The position numbers and the translations under genes are program-made. The notes below the pieces were generated by a model, which made no database searches, had not been told where the DNA came from, and was given only the letters and a program-made list of their open reading frames with translations. A DNA stretch of 64,000 nucleotides from Cornus controversa (taxonomy: Eukaryota; Streptophyta; Magnoliopsida; Cornales; Cornaceae): contig CM048852.1 of NCBI GenBank assembly GCA_026545225.1, positions 14,716,146 to 14,780,145 of the forward strand. The letters run 5' to 3'. Each line of letters opens with the position of its first letter. Within the stretch, counting starts at the first letter, position 1. Positions 26,080-37,467 of this stretch are shown here, one piece after another.

Positions 26080-26230
26080 TTCGGTCGAGTGCCCTCTGCA
26101 TCGGTCGATCGAAAGTGCGAGATCCAGAGAGTTGGAACAGCTGGGAACCTATTTTAGGCAATTGATGAGGGTTTCTGTTGACTGAAAGTGCAGTTTTGGT
26201 CGACCGAAACTACCCATCAGTCGGCCGAAG
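26080..26230. repeat. Palindromic-word cassette (GGTCGACCGAAA type), S
   Basis: TCGGTCGATCGAAAG, TTGGTCGACCGAAAC and CAGTCGGCCGAAGG lie in the scaffold position that holds other words in E3, E4 and E5. It is rich in CG, unlike the surrounding DNA. Confidence 0.7.
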
Positions 26231-26606
26231 GAATCCTGGAGTTGCCTTGGGGTTCCTGCCTGATTTCGCAACTTTGAAGGGGCATAACTTCTTCGTTTTA
26301 AATCCGATTTGAGTGATTCTTTTTGTTGAAATTGAATATTTTTTTATTCTCTATCCAATGGTATAAGTTTCAGACTCAAACTCCATTCACATATGGTTGT
26401 ATGTGAAAAGCTGCAGGCCACCTCTAGTTGGCTATGCTAGTGAGGCATGGTTTAGGCCCGTAGTAGTTGGTTGAGGTTGAGATATGTATATCTATGTGTA
26501 GGGATAGATTTAAGCTTCCTCATTTGTATAGAATTGTTGTGAGGTGATGATGTGATATCACTATTCACCCTTGGATTCTGGGAGAACCAAAAATCGGGGC
26601 ATGACA

Positions 26607-27265
26607 ACTAAGGCCCTGTCAACAACCTCATTATAGGTCCTCAAACCTAGAATGAATACTCTCTTTCTGATAGAGGTTTTCATCCCCTTCACAAACTTCT
26701 TCACTTTCAATTTCCCATTCATTACCATCTCCGAGGCAAAGCGAGCCAATGATGTGAATTTGGTCTCGTACCCCATAACATCTAAGTCCCCTTAGACTAG
26801 ATCCATAAAATCCTGCCTCATTCGGTCCCTTACTAAAGTTGGAAAGAACTTATAAAAAAACAATCCCTTAAAGGTTTCCCAGTCCATGGTCTCGGTGTTG
26901 TGGACATTCCTAATGAATTACCACTACCGATCTGCTTCCCCTTGCAAGTGAAGTGCTGCCACTCCAACCTTTAGATCCTCATCGATTGCAAGAGCAACCA
27001 TGAGTTTATGAGTCTGATTGATCCAAATTTTTGCAGCCAATGGATCACGTGTACCATCAAATGTTGGCGGCTTGAATTTCATGTATTCCTTCATAGCCAC
27101 CATCTTTCGGCTCATGGCGACCCTAGGTAATTCCTGAACCTCTTCTTCTCTGGCTTCCCTAGCCATCCTTCTTATAGTTTCTGCCATATCACACATAAAT
27201 TGCGTTCCATTTGTTGGCTCCTGAGGAGTATCAGTGCCTATGTATCGCGCTCTTCTTGGAGGCAT
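26607..27265 (-). pseudogene. E4 gag, 5' half
   Basis: It starts MPPRRARYIGTDTPQ at 27265, the same opening as E3's gag, followed by FKPPTFDGTRDPLAAKIWI. After a frame break it runs DWETFKGLFFYKFFPTLVRD (the gag domain core) and then GYETKFTSLARFASEMV up to ..VVDRALV at the S insertion. It encodes the capsid-like part of the particle. The upstream ATG at 27301 is less likely than the conserved MPPRRAR start. Confidence 0.85.
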
Positions 27266-27502
27266 TTTGCTATATGCACAACAAGAAAAATTTAGAACCA
27301 AGAATTAATATACCTTACATCATTTTCACCATGCTTACACACGCCATGTCAATTTAGTCCACAAAGGCATGTTATGATATGTAAGCACATAATCATGTTC
27401 CACATAAGTAATTTACGACTCTAGGTCAAATCCTTTATGTTTACATCCTTAACCTCAAGTGATCACTAGATCAAGTTTCATCCTTCGTCCTTAGTTTTTG
27501 AA

Positions 27503-27520
27503 CCTGATGCTCTGATACCA
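27503..27520 (-). other. Primer-binding site, tRNA-iMet (E4)
   Basis: Reading minus, TGGTATCAGAGCATCAGG starts 3 bases after the LTR end. TGGTATCAGAGC is the exact complement of the plant initiator tRNA-Met 3' end, so this is the best-preserved PBS in the window. Confidence 0.92.
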
Positions 27521-28042
27521 CGTTGTCACGCCCCAAAATTCGAACCTTGAGACTCCCCCGGATCGACCCGAATCCCGAGTGTGAACCCGTTCACTTAACC
27601 ACGTGAACTATTCTGACACTGATCTCACCTTGATATCAAGCTTTGATACGATACAGTCACACCCCACTTTCTGACTCTTGGAAAGACAGAGGTGACTTCT
27701 GTCCATTATGCCTAAATGGATTATCTTTACACTTAATTATAGCGGAAGCTTAACTCTATTCTTGCACATAGATGTGTGCGACTCCACCTTATCCAACCTC
27801 AGTGGACCTTACGTCAAACCATATCACCTTAGTAGAAACTTCATTCATTCACACCCATGAATAACTCATTTTTGGGACTCAACACTTTGTGTGGTTGAAA
27901 AATGAAGCTAAGACCAATACCACTAGATAGAGAATCCAAAAATACTTGATTTCAAATAAAACCATGCTCAATTCCAATTTAAAACGAAGAAGTTATGCCT
28001 GATTTAAGTTTGGACAAATTTCGGAGCATGCTGTGAAAAGTG

Positions 28043-28200
28043 ACTTTGATGGATCAAAGTGACAATTTCAATGCATCGAAGCTTCGATGCATCAAACATG
28101 TACTGAAGAAGTATTGACCAAAAATAACTCTTGGTACTTTGACTTTTCAAAATCTTGCAAGTTTTTCGATGGATCGAACTAGCCATTTCGATGCATCGAA
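28043..28200. repeat. Palindromic-word cassette, E4 5' LTR
   Basis: TTCGATGGATCGAA and TTCGATGCATCGAA variants recur four to five times. The same arrangement lies at 16300-16440 in the E4 3' LTR, as expected for sister LTRs. Confidence 0.7.
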
Positions 28201-28979
28201 CTGTCCAAAAAATTGCAATTATGCAAATGACCATTTTTTTGACATTCTAAGTCCTTTCTACCCACAAAAACCATTCTTGCAACCTCCAAATCATACAAGA
28301 AAGGAATCTACAACATCCAAAAGTTCTAAATCATACTCATAATCAAATCATACACCAATATGAGTCATTTTCCGTCATAAATATTTTTCAATTCATATTG
28401 AAAACGTCCATCACTACATTAGTCCATCAAATGAAACCAAATGCACCCAACAGGCATTACATAAACCAATCCATATTCTTTTCATAGATGACAAGATTAT
28501 AGTCCAAGTATACAACCAAGTTATATTTATCCAAAACATAACTACAACTCAAAAGGAAGTCTCATGCTACATGCCGACATGAATAGCCAAATGTACAAAT
28601 ATCCAAAATGTATCAAAAACCCACAAGAGTTTCACTTGGACACTCAAGTCCCATCTGTCATCGGCGCCTTATCTAAAAAAGAGTTTAGAATAAAGGGGTG
28701 AGCACTACGGCGGCTCAGTGGAGATACCCCAACCCACCTAAGTGCTGACTCGACATGACCTATATGAATGCATGTCACCACCTTACACGTATCACCAAAC
28801 ATGTATCATGTTCGTTCATAACGCATATAAGAGAATGCATTAAACACATATCATATTTCATAATTTCAAATAAAAGCAATAACATCCTCTTGTCTCCCTC
28901 TCAGACTCAACTTAATACTCTGGCATGATTCTTAACTAACCATGCGACTTGAGACACTTCCCACACAATCTCAACACCA

Positions 28980-29335
28980 CCATCGAGTAAGTCACATACT
29001 CTAAGGTGGTTAGGTGGCTTCGAAATTTCCTCATCGAGTAAATCACATAGTCCAAGGCGATTAGATAGTCCCGAAATAAATCACTGAGTAAGTCACATAC
29101 TCCAAGGTGGTTAGATAGTTTTAGAATATGTCATCGAGTAAATCACATACTCTAAGGTGGTTAGATAGTTTCAGAATACGTCACCGAGTAAATCACATAC
29201 TCCAAGGTGGTTAGACCATTTCAAGATTTTCATCGAGAACACCATCCTCCTAGGTGATTAAATAGTTTCAGAATACGTCATTGAGTAAATCACATACTCC
29301 AAGGTGATTAGACCGTTTCAAGATCATCACCGAGA
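28980..29335. repeat. ~51-bp minisatellite in E4 5' LTR
   Basis: Units of the form ACCGAGTAAATCACATACTC + CAAGGTGGTTAGATAGTTTC repeat about seven times. The same array is in the 3' LTR at 17215-17339 and 18742-18980, split there by solo LTR 2. Confidence 0.85.
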
Positions 29336-30215
29336 GTTTATTGCTCCAAATGAATAAGTTATTCTAACACTCTTCCCGCTCTCCTTACAACAACCCCACA
29401 TATATGCATTTCGAACATAGAATCAATCAAGCATTTACAATTCATGCTTCATAATGCATAAGCTAGTTATAAAGGTATTTAGCATACATTTCATCTCCAC
29501 AAAGTTGTAAATATATTTACCTATACATGTGAAACCTAGCATATCATACACATATGCATATAAATCTCGCTTAAGCATAATTTAGTCATGCTTCACCAAT
29601 GCACACATTTGCTATGTAGGATAGCATGCATTTAACACACAAAATATCACATAATACAATTATGCTCATTTAACACATTTTCCACAAAAGTGCACAAAAC
29701 TCTAGCATATAAGTGTACATGCCAATTTCTCTCACTCATTCACCCCTCATATCATGCAGAGCACCATATACATTCCTATTGCACATAAGAGACTAAACAG
29801 AGTAGAAAACACTCACATCTTACCCCTCTTACTACTCTAAAACATACAATACACAACCCTAGTTCCCATCGTTTCTCCTGAAACCCTAGAATCAACAAGT
29901 AAATGAGAAGGAAAATCCCTAACTCGAAATTGAAGGCCTTCCAAACACTTCACCAAATTTCCAGTAGCTTCTACCTTGCCGAACCGCAACTTTCTTTGGT
30001 TCAAAGGGAAGCCCTAGCCGTCCCCTACGTATCTCCCTCCTTCAGCGAGTCTTGAATCCAAGCCGAACGGGTCCGAAATGTAGAGAGAAGGTAGAAAGGA
30101 GAAGAGGGAGAAGTTTAGAGACAGAGAGAGAGAGAGATCCATGCGATATGGCTAGGACTCTCTTGGCCATATGTTTTAAAAGCATCCAGAGCACCAAAAG
30201 ACCAAAATACCTCGG

Positions 30216-31247
30216 GCCACTTAACGTACCTTCCCGAACTCCATTTTCGATTTTGAAAACTACTACTGCCGCGAAATCACTTCCTCTACTCTCTAAACAT
30301 TTCATCTAAGCCATTCCCAAAAATAAATATTTCTGGGAACTTTTCGAATTCCCAGGTCGACTTAGACCGCATCCTGGGTCCCGGTTTGACCAAAAAGTTA
30401 AACTTCTCCAAATCTTTTGAAAACTTGGCAAAGCCTTTAAAACACTTTCCAAACATATTCCGCACACTCAAAACATGTTAAACACCACTCAAAATGCATT
30501 TATGATGCTTATGACGCAAATAATACAAAATCGGCCAAAATTGGTCACAGTCTCTACAAATACACTCTCACATACACTATATATAACCACATATATGTTC
30601 AAAACTAGGCATACATTTTATATATGCATACATTTCACAATACATCACCACATGCTCACATTATCATGCATTCTACATGAATAATTACACATTCATCATA
30701 TAACATAATATGAACAACTTAGCATGTATAAACCACTTAACGTACCTTCCCGGACTCCGTTTTCGATTTCAAAAACTACTATTACCTCAAAATCACTTCC
30801 TCTACTCTCTAAAAATTTCATCTAAGCCATTCCCAAAAATAAATATTTCTAGGAACTTTCCGGATTCCCGGGCCGACTTAGACAGCATCCCGGGTCCCGG
30901 TTTGACCAAAAAGTCAAACTTCTCCAAATATTTCGAAAACTTGAAAAAACCTTTAAAACACTTCCCAAACATATTCTGCACACTCAAAACATATTAAACA
31001 CCACTCAAAATGCATTTATGACGCTTATGATGCGAAAAATGCAAAACCGCCCAAAATTAGTCACGGTCTCTACAATTACACTCTCACATACACCATATAT
31101 AACCACATATATGTTCAAAACTAGGCATATATTTTATATATGCATACATTTCACAATACATCACCACATGCTCACATTATCGTGTATTCTACATGAATAA
31201 TTACACATTCATCATATAACATAATATGAACAACTTAGAATGTATAA
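30216..31247. repeat. 516-bp tandem duplication across an LTR boundary
   Basis: The first copy is 30216-30731 and the second 30732-31247. Each contains the last 342 bp of E4's LTR start plus about 173 bp of the host (X) LTR beginning ACTCTCACATACAC. LTR starts at 30558 and 31074 are exactly 516 bp apart. Confidence 0.85.
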
Positions 31248-31706
31248 ACCATAAAGAAGAGAAGAGTACAATACACACAACCCTAAAACTCTCCCATATA
31301 TGCCACAACTCAACCAATACCTTCCCAAACTCACCAAAATCCTAGAATCGATGAATAGGAGGGTCACTTAACGTACACTCTTGACCTCCGTTTTTGATTT
31401 AAAAAATGACTACAGCTCTGAAATAACTTCCTTAACTCTTTAAACATTTTATTTGGTCTAACACCAAAAATAAAAAAATTTTCAAAAAATTTTCGGATTC
31501 CCGGGCCCACCCACCCCTCGTCTCTGGCCTCACCAACCCAAAATTCTCAAATTTTGCTAAACGTACCCAAAACTTCCCAGAACCTCTAAACAAGTTCCCA
31601 AAATTATTTCTCACATTTAAAACATGTTAAATATCATTTAAAATTTATTTATGGCAAAAATGATGAATACAAATAAAATCGATCAAAATTGGACCCGGTC
31701 TCTACA
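31075..31706 (-). mobile_element. X 5' LTR, outer piece
   Basis: It continues the LTR broken at 15777 and starts TGTAGAGACCGGGTCCAATT at 31706. The next five bases, TTGAT, match the left flank of X at 5852. It contains a diverged U3 and the LTR promoter-like zone. Confidence 0.7.
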
Positions 31707-32646
31707 TTGATCACCATCCCTTAAGCCTTACTTGATACATCTTTTTGATAATGTCAGAGGAGAAAATTGTGATGTGTGTATTATAAATGACTTGACTTAC
31801 ATTGATTATATGATTTATGTCATTTATGTTATAAAACACATCAATAGTTTGTCATTATCAAAAAGGGGAAGATTATTGACCTCAAGGTTTCAACCAAAGG
31901 TTTTTTTGGGTGATTTTGATAATAACAATCTATTGTATTACAGATATAATAAGTTTACTTGAGTGTGCTTTTTACAAGGTATCAAATTTTCTCAAGTATC
32001 TTAAAGGCTTTAGACTTCAAAGGGACTAACAAGAAGATATATAATGCTACATGATCATAAAACTCAGAGATCAATAATTAAGATCAATGGTGAAGTTTAA
32101 GTGAATTTGAAATACATCCAACAAATTTCACGCATGAGGTGGCAGTCTCACACACAAAACCTGAGAGATATTTACAACTGATATCAACAAACATAGAATA
32201 CAAAGACAGAATGAAAAGAATTTTAAAACAGAAAAGAAAGTCCATCTGAAGTAATAAAATGTTAAATAAATAAAGTACGTGTTTGGAAATACAACTTGAA
32301 AGTGTCGTAACCCAAGGACCTCTTAAGCAGAAAGAATAAGAGCTATTACTAAAAAATAAATAACTGAACAACCAACGTCCCAATAGAGTTCATATGTTGA
32401 ACATGAAGAAAATAATAGGTTCTTACTCTGAACACTGATGAGAGAAGATGCCTGCCATAATCAACCATCCCAAGAACTCTATCTTCGTAGTGGAACTGGC
32501 CTGGGGCCTGAAATATCAACAAAATAGGTTAAACCTATAAGCAAGTTCTCTCTACTACAACCCAATCAGAGAACCAGTAAACATACCCTCTATATGAGGG
32601 ACAACCAATATATATATAATTATATACAAATCATTTCCTTATCTAT
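31707..32646 (+). other. Copia-like 3' tail and unclassified LTR-like DNA
   Basis: Just after X, the sequence has ATTATCAAAAAGGGGAAGAT (about 31855-31874), which looks like a SIRE-type copia PPT. It is followed by TTGACCTCAAGGTTTCAACC and ATTTTGATAATAACAA, typical of SIRE LTR starts. From about 32090 the character changes and I could not classify it. No gene. The left TCTAT duplication of element A is at 32642-32646. Confidence 0.4.
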
Positions 32647-34064
32647 TGATCGGCGTTGAATGTTACGCATTCTAGCCTCTTAACTTGTGTATTTTATTCT
32701 CTTAGTGATAGATTATTTTATTATTTTACTTTGTTTTAGTATTTTCTGTATTTTCAGGGCCTTAATGATTATTTCAGTTAAAACCATGATTTTGGACTTT
32801 TAAAGAAGACATTCAAGATGGTTAGATGAAGCCTACATCAAATGGATCCATTCAACCATTTATTTTAACTCAAATCAGCCCAAGATAGAGGTCCAAGAGA
32901 ATTACAACTGCTTAAGAAGGTTTCGGGCCTGAAGCCCAAATCTGCTCATAATACAGTCTTAATCCCGTTTTGGAAAATGGACCAGAAGTGTTATTTTTGA
33001 GCCTCAAATCAACTTAATTTTCATAAAAGTTGAACAAAATTCGATTCTGCACACTTTTGTATTTCACAAAAATTCCATGAATTAGACTTCTAGTGGGTCA
33101 AAAGTTGGGCCGAACATCAGTAGGAAAAACCCACCTGATTAGTGCTGCGGGAAAACCTAATTAATTTCTAATTGGATTAGGACTTTGATGTATTCTCTTG
33201 GCTATTTAAAGTGACAAATTGGGGCTGTATTGAGGAGGCTTGGCAGTAGCTTTGAAGAGCTTTTGGAGTGGAGAATCATTGGAGTATAAGGCGTATCATG
33301 AGCGGCTAGTTCAGCCACCAGGGTTTTGATGTAGCCCTAACTAAACATCACTGGTTTGATTGTTCTAATTATTGGGGATTTTTGTATTCATTAATAGACT
33401 GTATAATTTAGAGGATTCTTCTTATAGAATTGAGCAATAAAAGTCTTATAAATTCAGTCTCAATGATTTCTTATCTTGTCTTAGATACTTGATTGTTGTT
33501 ATTGAACTCGTCCCTTTTGTTTTCTGTGATCATGAAAGTGATTATTACACAATGGTTTTCATTGAATATATCATTAAAAACTTTGATGGATTATACCTAG
33601 AGAAGATGAACCATACTGCACCCTAGAGTAGAGTAGTTAGGCAGATGGCCTATGCCAATCGAAGATAGTCCATGACTTAGCCTTAATCATATGTTATCTT
33701 TTTGACGGATGGAGGTGAGCTTGTAGCCACCGACACCACTTATGCATGATATGATGCCCCATAGTTAGTTCAATTGGCCATTGATTGTGAAGTTAGTGGT
33801 GAAATCAATAACCCTAGATTTATCTTATATTCTCTACACTCCTTAGTTTCTCTTGCTTTTGTTCAATTGCCTCATTAGTTAATTTAGTTATAAAAATCAA
33901 AATTCTTTTCTCTTAAATTTAATTAGAATTAATTCTGTATATCCAACTTAGTCAGACTACAGTCCCTGAGGTTCGACACCCCTTTCGATAGCCCTATTTT
34001 GCAAGAAATTCGTTCTATTGCGAAGTGTGGTAATTTTAATTGAGACGCACTCACACACGAATCA
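32647..34064 (+). mobile_element. A 5' LTR
   Basis: 1418 bp, TG...CA. The GGTTCGACACCCC...CTATTGCGAAG block lies at 33964-34030, shortly before the LTR end. It contains a TATTTAAAG-like promoter motif near 33203. Confidence 0.92.
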
Positions 34065-34069
34065 ATTTT

Positions 34070-34087
34070 TGGCGCCGTTGCCGAGGA
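34070..34087 (+). other. Primer-binding site, tRNA-Asp (A)
   Basis: TGGCGCCGTTGCCGAGGA begins 5 bases after the LTR. It matches the complement of the plant tRNA-Asp(GUC) 3' end with one mismatch (GAGG for GGGG). This primer is typical of the Athila/Tat lineage. Confidence 0.9.
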
Positions 34088-34197
34088 TTATCTATTTGAT
34101 TGATTGGATTTTACGGAATTAATTTTAATTGGATTTTTAGTTTAGGAAATTTTTATATTTTGTTTTTGTTTTCTTTTCAGGTGCTTTTGGTTAATAT

Positions 34198-35271
34198 ATG
34201 CAAGGTCATCGTTTTGTGGCTGATCCTTTGATACCTCTTGATCCTAAGCCTGAACGTACTCTTAGACAATAGAGGAACATCCTTGTTGATACCAGTGTGC
34301 AAGAGAAAGAATTAATTGAAGACATGGCAAAAGAGAGGAATAACAACCTTGTTCCTAATGCTGATGGAGAAAGGGCTAGATTGCTTAGGGACTACTATGT
34401 TCCTGAGACATATACCTCACCAGCGGGTTTTCAACTGCCTAATGTCATAACACAGAATTATGAGATCAAATCCAGCATTATTCAAATGCTACCATCTTAT
34501 TTTGGGCTGACTCAAGAAGACCCTTACAAGCATCTGGATGACTTCATTGAAGTGTGCTCAACTACCAAAATTCACTACTTCTCTGAAGATGCTTTCAGAA
34601 TGAGACTTTTTCCATTCTCTCTGAAAGACAAAGCAAAGTATTGGTTCAACTCTCTACCGGCAGGTTCTACTCCAAGAGGGATGCAAGCTTCCACAAACAA
34701 CCCACACCATGAGCAAGTTCAAGCCATCACCACTTTGAGGAGTGGGAAAATAATTGATAATAAGGTGGGTGAGAAGAAAGAAGAAGAAAAAGTGACCACA
34801 AGTCCAAGTGCTGAAATTCCTTATGAGCCCAAGGCTCCTTTCCCACAACGTTTCCTTGAAGCATCTAAATTGGGGAAGCAAGGGGACAAGCTGCATGACA
34901 TGATGGAGGTGTTTCGACAAGTGAAGATTAATTTGCCACTCCTTGATGCCATCAAGCAAATTCCTCCTTATGCTAAATTTTTGAAGGACTTGTGCACTCA
35001 GAAAAGGCGTTCTAAAAGCCATGTGCCAAAGAAAGTGATGCTGCCACAACAAGTGAGTTCTATAATTCAGCAGTGCACTCCTCCCAAGTACAAAGATCCT
35101 AGGGCCCCGACTATCTCATACATCATTGGGGAGCACCATGTGGATAAAGCTCTTCTTGATTTGGGTGCAAGTGTGAATTTGCTACCCTATTCAATTTATT
35201 TACAATTGGGCTTGGGAGAATTAAAGCCTACCTCGGTGGTATTGCAATTTACAGATAGATCAACAAAGTAA
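34198..35271 (+). pseudogene. A gag and start of protease
   Basis: The frame starts MQGHRFVADPLIPLDP at 34198, meets a TAG at 34270, then stays open to a TAA at 35269. Gag shows YEIKSSIIQMLPSYFGLTQE and RLFPFSLKDKAKYWFNSLPA. At about residue 159 it jumps to TPRGMQASTNNP and AITTLRSGK, so most of the central and C-terminal gag is deleted without loss of frame. Protease begins with ALLDLGASVNLLPYSIYLQL, where the active site is DLGAS rather than the commoner DSGA or DTGA. Confidence 0.88.
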
Positions 35272-37467
35272 CCCCGAGGAATAATTGAAGATGTGCTCAT
35301 TAAAGTTGACAAGTTCTACTTTCCTGTTGATTTCATTGTACTTGACACTGAGCCAGTTCATAATTCAAAGAGGCACATTCCAGTGATCCTTGGTCGACCT
35401 TTCTTACCTACAACTGATGCTTGCATAAATTGTAGGTCGGGGATCATGGATATCTCGTTTGGTAACATGAATGTCAAGCTTAATGTGTTCAATGCTATCC
35501 AACACCCTCCAGATCAGAGTGATGTGTTCTGCATAGATGATATTGATGAATGTGTAGAAGAATTTATGTCATCCTCTATATCTCGAAACTCCCTGGAGGT
35601 ATGTAAGTCTCTTTATGACTATGAGACAAATGATGATGAGTTGTGTGAAGAGGTGAAGTCTATGTTGGAAGTAGATGTTATTCAGAATACTCCACCTTGG
35701 AGAATTCCAATTGAGCCACTCCCTTCTCTCTCTAGCACTCCCCTAGTGCCTTCATTGGAGTTCCCTCCACAATTAGAGTTGAAGCCCTTGCCTGACAAAT
35801 TGAAGTATGTATTTTTGGGGGCACAGAAAACTCTTCCTGTTATAATTGCCTCTGATTTGACAGAAACTCAAGAAAAGCGCTTAGTAAAGGTCTTATATCA
35901 ACATCGTGAAGCCATTGGGTGGAGTGTTGCTGATCTTAAGGGCATTGATCCCTCAATTTGCATGCACAAAATTCATTTGGAAGAAGGATGTAAGCCATCT
36001 AGAGAGGCACAGAGGTGACTGAACCCCAACATGAAGGAGGTGGTAAAGAAAGAGGTTGTCAAGTTACTTAATGCAGGTATTATTTATCCAATTTCTGACA
36101 GCACATGGGTGAGTCCAACACAAGTGGTTCCTAAGAAGTCTGGTCTTACCATTGTCCCTAACTCTATAGGAGAGCTTGTTCCACAATGTACTGCCACAGG
36201 TTGGTGGGTTTGTATTGATTATAGAAAGCTCAATTCTATGACCAGGAAGGATCACTTCCCTCTTCGATTCATTGATCAAATACTTGAAAGGTTAGCTGGT
36301 CAGAGCTATTATTGCTTTCTGGATGGCTACTCTGGTTATAACCAAGTGGCTATGGATCTAGAAGATCAAGAGAAGACTATTTTCACTTATCCTTTTGGCA
36401 CTTTTGCTTATCGTCGTATACCATTTGGATTGTGTAATGCTCCGGTGACATTCCAGAGGTGTATGATGGCCAGCTTCTCTGACATGGTGGAAAAATTCTT
36501 GGAGGTGTTCATGGATGACTTCTCTATTTTTGGATCATCCATTGAAAACTGTTAGAGCAATTTATCACTTGTGCTTCAAAGATGCCGAGAACAGAATTTG
36601 GTACTTAGTTGGGAGAAGAGCCATTTCATGGTGAAAGAGGGTATTGTGTTGGGCCATATTGTTTCAGAGAGGGGCATTGAAGTTGATAAAGCAAAGATCG
36701 GCCTAATTGCAACTCTGCCTCATCCAACTTCGGTAAGATAAGTTTGATCTTTCTTAGGCCATGCTGGGTTCTATAGAAGATTCATCAAGGATTCAGTAAA
36801 ATTGTGCCATTTGTTATCTAAAGATGTTCCATTTACCTTTGATGAAGAATGTGTGCAAGCTTTTGAAAAGCTTCAGTCTCTGTTATCCTCTGCACCAATC
36901 ATGCAATCTCCAAAATGGGCTTGCTCTACCTTTGAAATCATATGTGATGTCTCTGATTATGCAGTGGGGGCAGTGTTGGGACAAAGAGAAGAGAAATGAC
37001 CATATGTCATCTTTTATGCTAGTAAGACTCTCTCTCATGCCTAACTCAGTTATACAACCACAGAGAAAGAGCTTCTAGCTGTAGTATTTGCCTTGGACAA
37101 GTTTCGTTCTTATTTATTGGGATCCAAGGTGGTTGTCTACTCTGATCATGCAGCATTGAGACACTTATTGGTGAAGAAAGAAACCAAACCGTGTCTTATT
37201 CGATGGATTTTGTTGTTGTAAGAATTCAATGTGGAGATAAAAGACGAAAAAGGGACAGAGAATGTGGTTGCGGATCATTTATCTCAGATTGAGTTTGAGC
37301 CAGTGTTCGATGTATTATCGATTCGAGACTCATTTCCGGATGAACAATTGTTTGGAATTTGTGAGATGAAAGTAAATGGGCAAAGGTTGAAGCATTGTGT
37401 GGAAGGATGTGTGCCAAGAAGAGACGTAGAGTCCGTCGACTTGATGGATCCCGTCTATCCAACTTAA
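35272..37467 (+). pseudogene. A protease end, reverse transcriptase, RNase H; integrase deleted
   Basis: It runs in the same phase as gag: DKFYFPVDFIVLD and VILGRPFLPT (protease), ICMHKIHLEEG, VKLLNAGIIYPISDSTWVSP, GWWVCIDYRKLNSM, YCFLDGYSGYNQ and the RT active site VFMDDFSIFG. The thumb and RNase H follow ([56 protein letters not shown]). About eight nonsense codons interrupt it (36016, 36553, near 36739 and 36745, 36997, 37042, 37219) but no frameshift was found. After DSFPDEQLFGI it passes directly to MKVNGQRLKH, which in Athila lies after integrase. Confidence 0.9.

Larger units (their letters stand above)
23962..26606 (+). mobile_element. S: solo LTR, Tekay-type, 2645 bp, inside E4 gag
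   Basis: It starts TGTAAAGACTGTGCCCAAT and ends CGGGGCATGACA, flanked by ACTAA at 23957-23961 and 26607-26611. Removing it rejoins the gag frame (..VVDRALV + VAKEDD..). Its end is of the short type. It is the cleanest full-length example of the family here. Landmarks: the TTTGAC..GTCAAC hairpin near 24128, a (TA)n run at 25263, the CATGCC..GGCATG hairpin near 25610, and the word cassette at 26080. Confidence 0.93.
15778..31074 (-). mobile_element. E4: complete Tekay/Del-type chromovirus element
   Basis: All parts are present in minus-strand order: 5' LTR (31074-27524), tRNA-iMet PBS, gag, protease, RT, RNase H, integrase, chromodomain, PPT and 3' LTR (19951-15778). The flanks ATTAT (15773-15777) and ATTAC (31075-31079) fit a TSD with one change. 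Both LTRs carry the same cassette word and the same 51-bp minisatellite. It is 15.3 kb long, inflated by a 2645-bp solo LTR in gag, a 1397-bp solo LTR in the 3' LTR and a 516-bp duplication at the 5' edge. The coding region has many stops and frameshifts, so it is not autonomous. Confidence 0.85.
27524..31074 (-). mobile_element. E4 5' LTR with duplicated outer edge
   Basis: It ends TGACA at 27524. The start is seen twice, at 30558 and at 31074, because the outer 342 bp plus flanking DNA is tandemly duplicated. To the first start the length is 3035 bp. Extended-type end (inner LTR end near 27655). The cassette at 28043-28200 uses the same words as the 3' LTR. Confidence 0.85.
5857..31706 (-). 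mobile_element. X: outer Tekay-type element, nested and internally deleted
   Basis: The left outer end is TGTCA at 5857 and the right outer end is TCTACA at 31706. The flanking 5-mers are TTGAT at 5852-5856 and TTGAT at 31707-31711, a perfect TSD across 25.8 kb. X's 5' LTR survives as 31706-31075 and 15777-14529, interrupted by E4. X's 3' LTR survives as 8105-5857, interrupted by a solo LTR. Both halves share the same GATGCATCGTA-type cassette, as two LTRs of one element should. The internal region of X is gone, removed by the deletion that joined E3's gag to X's 3' LTR. Confidence 0.7.

Noticed and set aside
31732-31962. 76-codon plus-strand frame before the copia PPT
   Set aside because: No domain; the stretch contains the purine tract and LTR start of a copia tail, so coding is unlikely.
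34654-35052. 132-codon minus-strand frame opposite A gag
   Set aside because: Shadow of the true plus-strand gag-protease frame, which has clear family motifs.
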